From positions 1 through 50,918 of the forward strand of contig JACSRN010000186.1 of NCBI GenBank assembly GCA_014879735.1: a stretch of 50,918 nt of DNA, written 5' to 3'. Positions 41,873 to 50,480 of the stretch are shown piece after piece; positions within the stretch are counted from its first letter, which is position 1, and each line of letters opens with the position of its first letter. The notes under the pieces are model-generated. The model was not told the origin of the DNA. It saw only the letters and a program-made list of their open reading frames with translations, and did not search any database. Made by a program: the position numbers and the translations under genes. The DNA comes from Paracoccaceae bacterium (GTDB lineage Bacteria > Pseudomonadota > Alphaproteobacteria > Rhodobacterales > Rhodobacteraceae).

Positions 41873-43246
41873 TCACAGATGCAATGCGCGGCCGAGACCT
41901 TTCAGCGCGGCTTCCTGCACCGTCTCGCCCAGCGTCGGATGGGCATGGATCGTGGCCGCAATATCGGTCAGCGTCGCGGCCATCTCCACCGCCAGCGCAA
42001 ACTGCCCGGCCAGTTCCGACACGCCCGCGCCCACCGCCTGAATTCCCAGAACCAGCCCGGTCCCGCGGTCATGGACGATGCGCACGAAGCCGTCGTCGCG
42101 CCCCCGCGTCATCGCCCGGCCGTTGCCGGCAAAGGGAAAGCTCGTCACTGCCGCCGCCGGCGCCTCGGCCGGCAGCAGGCCGACCGTGACGATCTCGGGG
42201 TCGGTAAAGCACACCGCAGGCATGGCGCGCCGGTCCCAGGCCAGCTTGCGACCGGCAATGACCTCGGCGACCAGATCGCCCTGTGCCATGGCGCGATGCG
42301 CCAGCATCGGATCGCCGGTCACGTCGCCGATGGCATAGACGCCGCGCATCGAGGTGCGGCATTGCGCATCGACCGCGACGAAGGGTCCCGCCATGTCAAG
42401 GCGCAGATCCTCCAGCCCGAAGCCGCCCGTGGCAGGCGCGCGACCGGCAGCGATCAGCACCTTGTCGGCCGGAACCTGCCGTTCGCCATCTGCCAGCGAC
42501 ACGGTCAGCGCCGCATCGGCAAAGCCCCGCGCCCGCGCCCCGGTCAGCAGGCTGACCCCCAGCATCCGCAGCCGTGCGACCACGGGCCTGGTCAGATCGG
42601 CGTCATGATGCGGCAGGATGCGCGGCCCGGCCTCCACCACCGTGACCGCCGCGCCAAGCTTGGCCATGGCCGTGCCGATCTCCAGCCCGATGTAGCCGCC
42701 GCCGACCACGGCCAGGCGCGCCGGCACCGCCGTCAGCGAAAGGGCCTCGGTCGAGGACAGGATGTCGCCGCCAAAGGGCAGGGCGGCGATTGCCTGTGGC
42801 CGCGAGCCGGTCGCGATCACCAGATCCCCGGTCTGGATGCGCAACGGGCCGGCGGCGGTCTCGACCGCGACGGTCTTGCCATCGACGATCCTTGCGGTGC
42901 CGTGGATCACCCGCACCTTTGCCCTGCGCAGCAGCCCGGACACACCCTCTGCCAGCCGGGCGACGATGCCGTCCTTCCATGCGATGGTCCGGCCGAGATC
43001 GATGCCTGGCGCCGCGCAGGTGATGCCAAGGGCATTGGCCCCGGCGAAATGCCGCGCGGCGTGGAATTCGCCGGCGGCATGGATCAGCGCCTTGGAGGGT
43101 ATGCAGCCGACATTCAGGCAGGTGCCACCGGGTGCTGCGGCCTCGACCACGATGGTATCGAGGCCAAGCTGCGCCGCGCGGATCGCGCAGACATAGCCGG
43201 CAGGGCCGGCGCCGATCACCAGAACCTGGCAGGTTTGCGGGGTCAT
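41873..43246 (-). CDS. lpdV: Dihydrolipoyl dehydrogenase (E3) of the branched-chain 2-oxoacid dehydrogenase
   Basis: FAD flavoprotein of 457 residues that re-oxidises the lipoyl group of E2 and reduces NAD. It has VIGAGPAGY (10-18), the redox disulfide Cys43/Cys48 in GGTCLNVGCIPSK, the NAD-binding VVGGGYIGLE and the C-terminal HAHPTLGETVQEA with the catalytic His-Glu. The ATG overlaps the E2 stop (ATGA). The frame reads further upstream, but 43246 is fixed by that overlap and the family start. Confidence 0.93.
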   Translation of the reverse strand: MTPQTCQVLVIGAGPAGYVCAIRAAQLGLDTIVVEAAAPGGTCLNVGCIPSKALIHAAGEFHAARHFAGANALGITCAAPGIDLGRTIAWKDGIVARLAEGVSGLLRRAKVRVIHGTARIVDGKTVAVETAAGPLRIQTGDLVIATGSRPQAIAALPFGGDILSSTEALSLTAVPARLAVVGGGYIGLEIGTAMAKLGAAVTVVEAGPRILPHHDADLTRPVVARLRMLGVSLLTGARARGFADAALTVSLADGERQVPADKVLIAAGRAPATGGFGLEDLRLDMAGPFVAVDAQCRTSMRGVYAIGDVTGDPMLAHRAMAQGDLVAEVIAGRKLAWDRRAMPAVCFTDPEIVTVGLLPAEAPAAAVTSFPFAGNGRAMTRGRDDGFVRIVHDRGTGLVLGIQAVGAGVSELAGQFALAVEMAATLTDIAATIHAHPTLGETVQEAALKGLGRALHL

Positions 43247-44532
43247 GCCTCGGGCGCCATGAAAATCAGCGCGGGGGTTTCCAGAAGCGCCTTGATGCGC
43301 TGGACAAACCGGGCCGCGTCCCAGCCGTCGATCACCCGGTGATCGAAGCTGGCCGAGAGGTTCATCATCCGGCGCGGCACGAACTGGCTGCCGTCCCACA
43401 TCGGGCGCGTGGCGATCCTGTTCAGGCCAAGGATGGCAACCTCGGGATGGTTGATGATCGGGGTGGTGGCGATGGCCCCCAGGGGCCCCAGCGACGAAAC
43501 CGTGAAGGTCGATCCCGCCAGGTCGTCGCGCGTGGCCTTGCCCGAGCGGGCAGCCTCGGCCAGCCGGGAGATTTCGGCCGCGGCGGCAAAGGGACCATAC
43601 CCTTCGGCATGGTGCAGGACCGGCACCATCAGCCCGCCCGCGGTCATGGTGGCAATGCCCAGATGCACTGGCCGATGGCGGGTGACAATGCCCGCCTCAT
43701 CGTCGAAATGCGCGTTCATTTCCGGGTGGTCGACCAGGGCGCGGCACAGCGTGGCGGCGATGAAGGGCAGCAGCGTCAGCTTGGGTTTCTGCCCGCGAGA
43801 GGCGTTGAGCGTGGCGCGCAACTCTTCAAGCGCGGTGACATCGGTCTCCTCGATCACGGTGATATGGGGGATGCGGGCATTGGCCAGCGCCATCTTGTCG
43901 GCAATCCTGCGGCGCAGGCCAAGGATGCGGATCTGTTCGCTGCCCTCGCGCCGGCCGGCGCCCGGGGGCGGGGCCTCCTGCCGCGGCATGGCGAAGACGG
44001 CATCCAGGTCGGCATCCGTGATCCGGCCGGCAGGCCCGCTGCCGCGCACCTGCCGCAGGTCCAGGCCGCCGTCCCGCGCGCGCTTCCTGACCGCGGGCGC
44101 GGCAAGCGGCGCCTGGCCTTCGGGCCGGGGGGCTGCGGCCGCCTGCGCCGCCTGCAAGGCCGCTGGCGGTGCGGCCGGCGCGGATGCCGGCGCCGCGGCG
44201 GGCGCAGGGCTGGGCGCGGGGACTGGGGTGGAGAAGGGGGCGGGCACCTCCTGATCGTCGTGCCTGGCTGGCGCCGCGCCACGGTCTTCGCCGGTCTGCG
44301 CAATCGTCACCAGGACCGCGCCGACGGCCAGCGTCTGCCCGATCTCGCCGCCCAGAGAGACGACGGTGCCGGCAAACAGACTGGGAATTTCGACCGTGGC
44401 CTTGTCGGTCATCACCGCCGCGATGGGATCGTCCTCGCGTACCACGTCGCCGGGTTTCACCAGCCATTCCGCCAGTTCCACTTCGGCCACACCCTCGCCG
44501 ACATCGGGAACCTTCATGTGGCCGATCACCAT
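43243..44532 (-). CDS. bkdB: Branched-chain 2-oxoacid dehydrogenase E2 (dihydrolipoyl acyltransferase)
   Basis: Core E2 of 429 residues that moves the acyl group from E1 to coenzyme A. One lipoyl domain carries Lys44 in DKATVEIPS. A long Ala/Pro-rich linker (about 105-160) is followed by the E1/E3-binding domain (RKRARDGGLDLRQVRGSGPAGRITDADLDAVF) and the catalytic domain with His398-Asp402-Gly403 (FDHRVIDGWD). A single lipoyl domain is usual for BCKDH rather than PDH of proteobacteria. It is 1 nt after the E1-beta gene. Confidence 0.92.
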   Translation of the reverse strand: MVIGHMKVPDVGEGVAEVELAEWLVKPGDVVREDDPIAAVMTDKATVEIPSLFAGTVVSLGGEIGQTLAVGAVLVTIAQTGEDRGAAPARHDDQEVPAPFSTPVPAPSPAPAAAPASAPAAPPAALQAAQAAAAPRPEGQAPLAAPAVRKRARDGGLDLRQVRGSGPAGRITDADLDAVFAMPRQEAPPPGAGRREGSEQIRILGLRRRIADKMALANARIPHITVIEETDVTALEELRATLNASRGQKPKLTLLPFIAATLCRALVDHPEMNAHFDDEAGIVTRHRPVHLGIATMTAGGLMVPVLHHAEGYGPFAAAAEISRLAEAARSGKATRDDLAGSTFTVSSLGPLGAIATTPIINHPEVAILGLNRIATRPMWDGSQFVPRRMMNLSASFDHRVIDGWDAARFVQRIKALLETPALIFMAPEA

Positions 44533-44533
44533 C

Positions 44534-45547
44534 TCAGTCCTCCATGACCTTGCACAATGCGCGGGCGATGCGGGCGGGGCTGGGGAAATAGTCCCATTCC
44601 TGCGCATGCGGATAGGGGGCGTCCCAACCCGCGACACGGATCAGGGGGGCGCGCAGGTGCCAGAAGCAGGCCTCCTGCACCTCTGCGATCAATTCCCCGC
44701 CAAAGCCGCCGGTCCGCGTGGCCTCATGCACCACGACACAGCGCCCGGTCTTCTGGACCGAGGTGCGGATCGTGTCGAGATCCAGCGGCAAGAGGCTGCG
44801 CAGGTCGATGATTTCGGCATCGACCCCCGCCTCTGCCACCGCGGCCTCTGCGACATGGACCATGGTGCCATAGGCCAGCACGGTGACATCCGCCCCCCCG
44901 CGCCGGACTTCGGCCTGACCAAGCGGGATGACATAGTGGCCCTCGGGCACTTCTCCTGCCGGATGGGCCGACCATGGCGTCGACTTGCCGGAATGGTCGC
45001 CGCGGAACGGGCCGTTGTAGATCCGCTTGGGTTCCAGGAAGATGACGGGATCGGGATCCTCGATCGCCGCGATCAGCAACCCCTTGGCATCATGGGGGGT
45101 CGAGGGGATCACGACCTTCAACCCGGCGACATGGGTGAACAGCGCTTCCGGGCTCTGGCTGTGGGTCTGGCCGCCGAAGATTCCGCCTCCGGTCGGCATC
45201 CGCACCACCAGCGGGCAGGTGAATTGCCCGTTCGAGCGATGGCGCAGACGCGCGGCCTCCTGGGTGATCTGGTCGTAGGCCGGAAAGACATAGTCGGCGA
45301 ACTGGATTTCGACGCAGGGCCGCATCCCCTGCGCGGCCATCCCCACCGCCATGCCCACGATCGCGCTTTCGTTGATCGGGGTATCGAACACCCTTTCCTC
45401 GCCATGGCTGGCCTGCAGCCCGGCCGTGCAACGGAAGACCCCGCCGAAATAGCCGACATCCTCGCCGAAGACGATGACGCTGGGGTCGTCGGCCAGCTTT
45501 ACATCCATGGCGCTGCGCAGGGCCTCGATCATGGTCATCCGTGCCAT
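44534..45547 (-). CDS. bkdA2: Branched-chain 2-oxoacid dehydrogenase E1 beta subunit
   Basis: A 337-residue transketolase-like subunit that completes the TPP site. It starts MARMTMIEALRSAMDVKL and contains FGEDVGYFGGVFRCTAGLQ, RVFDTPINESAIVGMAVGMA, QFADYVFPAYDQITQEAARLRHRS and MVHVAEAAVAEAGVDAEIIDLRSLLPLD. Segments are typical of BkdA2/BCKDHB. The start at 45547 is 1 nt from the E1-alpha stop; the upstream frame is not needed. Decarboxylates 2-oxo acids from Val, Leu and Ile together with E1 alpha. Confidence 0.93.
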   Translation of the reverse strand: MARMTMIEALRSAMDVKLADDPSVIVFGEDVGYFGGVFRCTAGLQASHGEERVFDTPINESAIVGMAVGMAAQGMRPCVEIQFADYVFPAYDQITQEAARLRHRSNGQFTCPLVVRMPTGGGIFGGQTHSQSPEALFTHVAGLKVVIPSTPHDAKGLLIAAIEDPDPVIFLEPKRIYNGPFRGDHSGKSTPWSAHPAGEVPEGHYVIPLGQAEVRRGGADVTVLAYGTMVHVAEAAVAEAGVDAEIIDLRSLLPLDLDTIRTSVQKTGRCVVVHEATRTGGFGGELIAEVQEACFWHLRAPLIRVAGWDAPYPHAQEWDYFPSPARIARALCKVMED

Positions 45548-45548
45548 G

Positions 45549-46778
45549 TCAGTACCCCATCTCCTGCCGCTGCCGCCGCAAATGCGGCGGCAGATCGGCG
45601 TAGACCCCGCGAAAGATCTCGGCCGGTGAAATCGGTTTCGGATCGACAAAGGTCCCATGCGCCTCGACCGTCTTCTGGACGGCGATCACCTCGTCGAGGA
45701 TCTCGGCCTCGGCCTGGACATGGCGCGCCTCGGACCATTCGCCGCGGGCGATCAGATGGGCCTTCAGACGCTGGACCGGATCGCCCAGCGGCCAGGCCAG
45801 AGCCTCGTCCTTCGGGCGATAGGCGGTCGGGTCGTCCGATGTCGAATGCGCGGCCGCCCGGTAGGTGAACCATTCGATCAGGACCGGGCCATGGCCCAGC
45901 CGTGCCCGTGCCACGGCCCAGCGCGACACGGCCACCACCGCCAGATAGTCGTTGCCGTCCACGCGCAGCGCCGGAATCCCGTAGCCGAGCGCCCGCGCGG
46001 CATAGGTTTCGCTCTTGCCGACCGCGACCCCGGTATAGGTCGAGATCGCCCATTGGTTGTTCACGACATTCAGCACCACCGGCGGCAGATAGACCGAGGC
46101 CGACAGCAGCGCGCTGTGAAAATCGCCGGATGCGGTTGCGCCATCGCCGATCCAGCCCGCCGCGATCTTGCCGTTTCCGCGCAAGGCGCAGGCCATCGCC
46201 CAACCCACGGCCTGCACATATTGCGTGCCAAGATTGCCCGAGATCGAGAAGAACCCGTAGTCGCGCGCCGAATGCATGATCGGCAACTGGCGGCCTTGCA
46301 ACGGGTCCATTTCGTTCGAATAGAGTTGTCCCATCAAGGCCTCGAGCGGGTAGTCCGCCGCGATCAGCAGCGTCTGCTGGCGATAGGTGGGAAAATTCAT
46401 GTCGCCCTGTTCCAGCTGGCGCTGAAAGCCGCAGCCGATGGCTTCCTCGCCGGTGCATTGCAGATAGAACGAGGTCTTGCCCTGCCGCTGGGCGTTCAGC
46501 ATCCGTCGGTCGACCGCCCGCATCCGCAGCATGTCGCGCAGGCCGAGGCGAAGGTCGTCCCCCGTCAGATCGGCAATGCCGTCGGCCCAGGGACCGACGG
46601 CCCGGCCCGCATCGTCCAGCACGCGGACCAGGCCAACCGCCAGGGCGCGTGCATCCCTGGCCTCCAGGTCCAGGGGGGGAACCGGTAGGCTGCCTGCCGG
46701 CGGGACCACGATGTTGGAGAAGTCCGGCGGCTGGTCGGGCCGGGCGGGCGGATGCGGAAAGGCGAGTTTCGCTGTCAT
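45549..46778 (-). CDS. bkdA1: Branched-chain 2-oxoacid dehydrogenase E1 alpha subunit
   Basis: A 409-residue TPP-dependent dehydrogenase subunit. The TPP motif runs from GDG (211-213, WIGDGATASGDFHSA) to NN (240-241, VVNNQWAIST). The N-terminus (PDFSNIVVPPAGSLPVPPLD) and MLNAQRQGKTSFYLQCTGEEA are BkdA1-type. It overlaps the SDR gene by 4 nt, so expression is coupled to the beta-oxidation-like genes. The complex turns branched-chain 2-oxo acids to acyl-CoA. Confidence 0.93.
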   Translation of the reverse strand: MTAKLAFPHPPARPDQPPDFSNIVVPPAGSLPVPPLDLEARDARALAVGLVRVLDDAGRAVGPWADGIADLTGDDLRLGLRDMLRMRAVDRRMLNAQRQGKTSFYLQCTGEEAIGCGFQRQLEQGDMNFPTYRQQTLLIAADYPLEALMGQLYSNEMDPLQGRQLPIMHSARDYGFFSISGNLGTQYVQAVGWAMACALRGNGKIAAGWIGDGATASGDFHSALLSASVYLPPVVLNVVNNQWAISTYTGVAVGKSETYAARALGYGIPALRVDGNDYLAVVAVSRWAVARARLGHGPVLIEWFTYRAAAHSTSDDPTAYRPKDEALAWPLGDPVQRLKAHLIARGEWSEARHVQAEAEILDEVIAVQKTVEAHGTFVDPKPISPAEIFRGVYADLPPHLRRQRQEMGY

Positions 46779-47542
46779 CTCGGCGGCATCCGGGCGCCGG
46801 CATCAAGGCGGATCACCTCGCCGTTCAGCATCGGATTCTCGACGATATGGCAGGCGAGGGCGGCGAATTCCTCGGGGCGGCCAAGGCGGGCCGGGAACTG
46901 GGCATGCCGGGCCAGCGCCTCCTGCACCTCGGGCACAAAGCCCGAGACCATGGCGGTCTGAAAGATGCCCGGTGCGATGGCCATGACCCGGATACCGATC
47001 CGCGCCAGATCCCGTGCCATCGGCAGCGTCATCCCGGCCACGCCCGCCTTCGATGCTGCATAGGCCGCCTGGCCGATCTGGCCATCCCATGCCGCGATCG
47101 AGGCCGTGTTGATGATCACGCCGCGCTCGGCGTCATCGCCCAGCGGGTCGAGCGTTGCCATGCCTGCCGCCGACTGGCTGGCGACATTGAAGCTGCCGAT
47201 CAGGTTGATTCCGATCACCCGGGCAAAGCCGGCCGGATCATGGGCGCCGCCACGCGACAGCGTCCGCTGCGCGGGCGCGATCCCGGCGCAGTTGATGCAG
47301 ATGCGCTCCTGCCCCTGCGCACCACGCAGCCACGACAGCGCTGCCGCGACCGAGGCAGGGTCCGCCACGTCGCAGCGGGCGAAGGTTCCGCCCAGTTCGG
47401 CCGCCACCGCGCCCCCGGCCGCCTCGTCCATGTCCAGGATGCCCGTCCGTACCTGCTGGCGGGCCAGCGCCTGTGCCACCGCCCGCCCCAACCCCGAAGC
47501 GCCGCCAGTGACCACGGCCGCAGTGTCGCTGCCCAGCTTCAT
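46775..47542 (-). CDS. SDR-type 3-hydroxyacyl-CoA dehydrogenase (HSD10-like)
   Basis: A 255-residue SDR of the type-II 3-hydroxyacyl-CoA dehydrogenase group: VTGGASGLGRAVAQAL (11-26), ILDMDEAAG, NCAG (84-87), Ser148 and Tyr161/Lys165 (YAASK). The FPARLGRPEEFAALACHIVENPMLNGEVIRLDAGARM ending is the HSD10 signature. In isoleucine breakdown this enzyme would oxidise 2-methyl-3-hydroxybutyryl-CoA. It overlaps both neighbours by 4 nt. Confidence 0.9.
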   Translation of the reverse strand: MKLGSDTAAVVTGGASGLGRAVAQALARQQVRTGILDMDEAAGGAVAAELGGTFARCDVADPASVAAALSWLRGAQGQERICINCAGIAPAQRTLSRGGAHDPAGFARVIGINLIGSFNVASQSAAGMATLDPLGDDAERGVIINTASIAAWDGQIGQAAYAASKAGVAGMTLPMARDLARIGIRVMAIAPGIFQTAMVSGFVPEVQEALARHAQFPARLGRPEEFAALACHIVENPMLNGEVIRLDAGARMPPR

Positions 47543-48681
47543 GCCCTCTGTCCTCCCAGAAGATCGCGGGAAATGTTGATGCGCTGCACGTCCGAGGTGC
47601 CTTCGTAGATCTGGCAGACCCTGACGTCGCGATAGATCCGCTCCAGCGGGAAGTCGGCCAGATAGCCGTAGCCGCCCAATGTCTGGATCGCGTCCGAGAC
47701 GACCCGCTCCGCCATCTGGCTGGCGAAAAGCTTGGCGATCGAGGCTTCGCGCAGGCACGGGGCGCGGGCATCCTTCAATCGCGCCGCGTTCAGCACCAGT
47801 TGCCGCGCCGCCTCGATCTGCATGTCCATATCGGCCAATCGGAAGGCCACCGCCTGATGCTGGGCAATGGGCCTGCCGAAGGCGGTGCGCTCTTTGGCAT
47901 AGGCCACGGCCACCTCCAGCGCGGCCTGTGCCATGCCCACCGATTGCGCGGCGATGCCGATGCGCCCGACCTCAAGCGCGGACAGGGCGATGGCGAGCCC
48001 CCGGCCCTCGGCGCCGATGCGGTGGTTTTGCGGCAGGCGCAGGCCTGCGAAGGTCAGCGCGCAGGTGTCCGAGGCGCGCTGGCCCATCTTGCGCTCGGCT
48101 GGCTGGACAGACAGGCCTGGGCTGCCTGCCGGGATGTAGAAGGCGGTGATGCCCTTCTTTCCGGCGCCGGGGTCGGTGACGGCAAAACTGATCAGGCCGC
48201 CGCAGATCCGCGCCGAAGTGATGAACTGCTTGCTGCCATCCAGGACATAATCCGCCCCGTCGCGAAGCGCCCGGCTGCGGATGGCGGCGGCATCGCTGCC
48301 GGCCTGCGCCTCGGTCAGGGCGAAGGCGCCGATGAAATCGCCACGCGCTGCGGGGTGCAGCCAAAGCTTCTGCTGGTCGGGCGAGGCGAAGTGCGACAGG
48401 ATCGCGCAGAAGGGTGCGTTGTGCACCGACATCACGGTCGAAACCGCACCGTCCCCACCGGCGATTTCCATCAGCGCCAGCGCATAGGAGACGTGGTCGG
48501 CGCCGGTTCCGCCCTGGGCCTCGGGCACGGTCATGCCCAAAAAGCCCAGATCGGCCATTTCGGCAATCAGGTCCCGTTCGATTTCACCTGCCGCTGCCCG
48601 GGCCTCGGCGCCTGGCGCCAGCCGGCGTTGCGCAAAGCTGCGGGCGGTATCGCGGATCATCCGTTGTTCTTCTGTCAGCAT
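47539..48681 (-). CDS. Short/branched-chain acyl-CoA dehydrogenase
   Basis: Acyl-CoA dehydrogenase of 380 residues. FAD-site segments (FALTEAQAGSDAAAIRSRA, FITSARICGGLISFAVTD) and QTLGGYGYLADFPLERIYRDVRVCQIYEGTSDVQR are present. The catalytic base would be Glu360 in YEGTSDVQ. It probably oxidises 2-methylbutyryl-CoA or isobutyryl-CoA made by the bkd complex. The start at 48681 is preferred over 48711 by family length; the gene lies about 10 nt after the thiolase. Confidence 0.9.
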   Translation of the reverse strand: MLTEEQRMIRDTARSFAQRRLAPGAEARAAAGEIERDLIAEMADLGFLGMTVPEAQGGTGADHVSYALALMEIAGGDGAVSTVMSVHNAPFCAILSHFASPDQQKLWLHPAARGDFIGAFALTEAQAGSDAAAIRSRALRDGADYVLDGSKQFITSARICGGLISFAVTDPGAGKKGITAFYIPAGSPGLSVQPAERKMGQRASDTCALTFAGLRLPQNHRIGAEGRGLAIALSALEVGRIGIAAQSVGMAQAALEVAVAYAKERTAFGRPIAQHQAVAFRLADMDMQIEAARQLVLNAARLKDARAPCLREASIAKLFASQMAERVVSDAIQTLGGYGYLADFPLERIYRDVRVCQIYEGTSDVQRINISRDLLGGQRA

Positions 48682-48691
48682 CCCGGTCGCC

Positions 48692-49870
48692 TCAGTCTCT
48701 TTCGATGGCAAGGGACAGCGCCTCGCCGCCGCCGATGCAGATCGAGGCGATGCCGCGTTTCAGCCCGCGCTCTTCCAGCGCGTGCAGAAGCGTCACGACG
48801 ATCCGCGCGCCGGAGGCGCCGATCGGATGGCCAAGCGCACAGGCGCCGCCATTGACGTTCACCCGGTCCTCCGGCAGGCCGAGGCCACGGGCGAAAGCCA
48901 GCGCCACCACTGCGAAAGCTTCGTTCACCTCCCACAGATCCACGCTGGCTGCCTGCCAGCCCAGCCGGTCCAGCAGCTTGTGCGTTGCCGCGACAGGCGC
49001 GGTGGAAAACCACGCCGGTTCCTGTGCATGCGCGGCGGCGCCCCGAATCCAGGCGCGCGGTATCAGCCCCTCTGCGCGCAGGATTTCGCCCGAGGCCAGC
49101 ACCAGCGCTGCCGCCCCGTCCGAGATCGAGGAAGAACTGGCCGCCGTCACGGTGCCATCGGGGCGGAAGGCGGGTTTGAGAAGCGGAATCCGTGCCGGCT
49201 GCGCAAGGCCGGGCTGTTCGTCCTCGCGCACCACGACCGCGCCCTTGCGCCCCTTCACCGTGACCGGGGCGATCTCGCGATCAAAGGCGCCGCGGGCCTG
49301 CGTCGCCAGCGCGCGCTCCAGCGAGCGGATGGCCCAGGCGTCCTGGTCGGCGCGGGTGAAGCCGCAAGTGCTTGCGCAGAGTTCGGCGAACTGGCCCATG
49401 AGCGTGCCCTTGTCATAGGCATCCTCCAGTCCGTCGACGAACATGTGGTCGACCATCCGTCCGTGCCCCAGCCGCTGCCCCCGGCGCGATCCGGGGATCA
49501 GGTGCGGTGCGTTGGACATGCTTTCCATGCCGCCGGCCAGCATCGCCCGGGCGTCGCCGGCGCGGATGCGCATTGCCGCGTCGATGACGGCCTTCATGCC
49601 CGATCCGCAGACCTTGCTGATCGTGGTGCAGGGAATGGATTGCGGCAGGCCGGCATGCAGCACCGCCTGGCGCGCCGGGGCCTGGCCGACACCCGCGCCA
49701 AGCACCAGCCCGATCAGCGCCTCGTCGATCTGCTCTGCCGCGAGACCGGATGCGGCAACGGCGGCCCCTGCCGCCACGGCGCCCAGATCCGGTGCCGCCA
49801 GATCGCTGAACACGCCCTGGAATGCGCCCATCGGCGTTCGCTGCGCAGATAGCAAAGCAACCGGCCCCAT
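48692..49870 (-). CDS. Acetyl-CoA C-acyltransferase (thiolase)
   Basis: A 392-residue thiolase. The catalytic Cys88 is in SKVCGSGMKAV, and the second Cys near the end is in CIGGGEAL. VNEAFAVVAL and GHPIGASGARI carry the catalytic His. It would cleave 2-methylacetoacetyl-CoA to acetyl-CoA and propionyl-CoA. First gene of the minus-strand operon; the start at 49870 has GGGGAAGGGG upstream. The divergent regulator gene is about 150 nt away. Confidence 0.91.
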   Translation of the reverse strand: MGPVALLSAQRTPMGAFQGVFSDLAAPDLGAVAAGAAVAASGLAAEQIDEALIGLVLGAGVGQAPARQAVLHAGLPQSIPCTTISKVCGSGMKAVIDAAMRIRAGDARAMLAGGMESMSNAPHLIPGSRRGQRLGHGRMVDHMFVDGLEDAYDKGTLMGQFAELCASTCGFTRADQDAWAIRSLERALATQARGAFDREIAPVTVKGRKGAVVVREDEQPGLAQPARIPLLKPAFRPDGTVTAASSSSISDGAAALVLASGEILRAEGLIPRAWIRGAAAHAQEPAWFSTAPVAATHKLLDRLGWQAASVDLWEVNEAFAVVALAFARGLGLPEDRVNVNGGACALGHPIGASGARIVVTLLHALEERGLKRGIASICIGGGEALSLAIERD

Positions 49871-49990
49871 CGGTACCCCTTCCCCCGCCATCCGGGCTGA
49901 TCCACCCGGCGTTGCGACAGCATAGGCCCGCTCTGCCGCATGATCGTGCTTCTTCTATTGCCATCAGCCGGCATTTGCGCATGACTCAGC

Positions 49991-50005
49991 CAGAATTATT
50001 GATGG
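49991..50005. promoter_or_regulatory. Candidate Lrp-type site in the bkd divergent promoter
   Basis: CAGAATTATTGATGG is the most A/T-rich piece of the 148-bp divergent region and matches about half of the 15-bp Lrp consensus. Weak evidence. Confidence 0.3.
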
Positions 50006-50018
50006 ACTGGGTGATTGC

Positions 50019-50480
50019 ATGCTGGATCTGGATGAAACCGATCTGCGGATATTGCGAGCAATGCAGGCCGACGGCGGCCTGTCCGTGACGGAGATCGCCA
50101 GCCGGGCAGGCCTTTCGCAATCGCCATGCTCGCGCCGGATCGCACGTTTGCAGGATGCCGGGGTGGTTCGCGGAAAGCAGGTTGTTCTCGATGCCCGCAT
50201 GCTCGGCTTCGATACGCTGGTGATCCTGCGCATCAAGCTGCAGGGCCACGACCGCGGGCTGCTGGATGCCTTCAAGAAGGCGGTCCGAGAGATCCCCGAG
50301 ATCCAGATCGCGCTGCTGGTGCTGGGGGATTTCGACTTCTATCTCAGGATCATCGTGCGCGATATCGAGCATTATCAGCAATTGCTGCAGGGCAAGCTGG
50401 TCGCGTTGCCAGGCGTCCGCGAAATGCAAAGCTCGGTGATCCTCGAGGTGGTCAAGGATGTGAAGGCACTGCCGATCTGA
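50019..50480 (+). CDS. bkdR: Lrp/AsnC-family regulator, BkdR-like
   Basis: A 153-residue Lrp/AsnC protein: N-terminal helix-turn-helix LSVTEIASRAGLSQSPCSRRIARLQDAGVV (21-50) and a C-terminal RAM domain (FDTLVILRIKLQGHDRGLLDAFKKAV, LLVLGDFDFYLRIIVRDIEHYQQLL). It is divergent from the bkd operon, the arrangement of BkdR in Pseudomonas putida, where it activates bkd in response to branched-chain amino acids. Function is inferred from family and position. Confidence 0.9.
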   Translation: MLDLDETDLRILRAMQADGGLSVTEIASRAGLSQSPCSRRIARLQDAGVVRGKQVVLDARMLGFDTLVILRIKLQGHDRGLLDAFKKAVREIPEIQIALLVLGDFDFYLRIIVRDIEHYQQLLQGKLVALPGVREMQSSVILEVVKDVKALPI

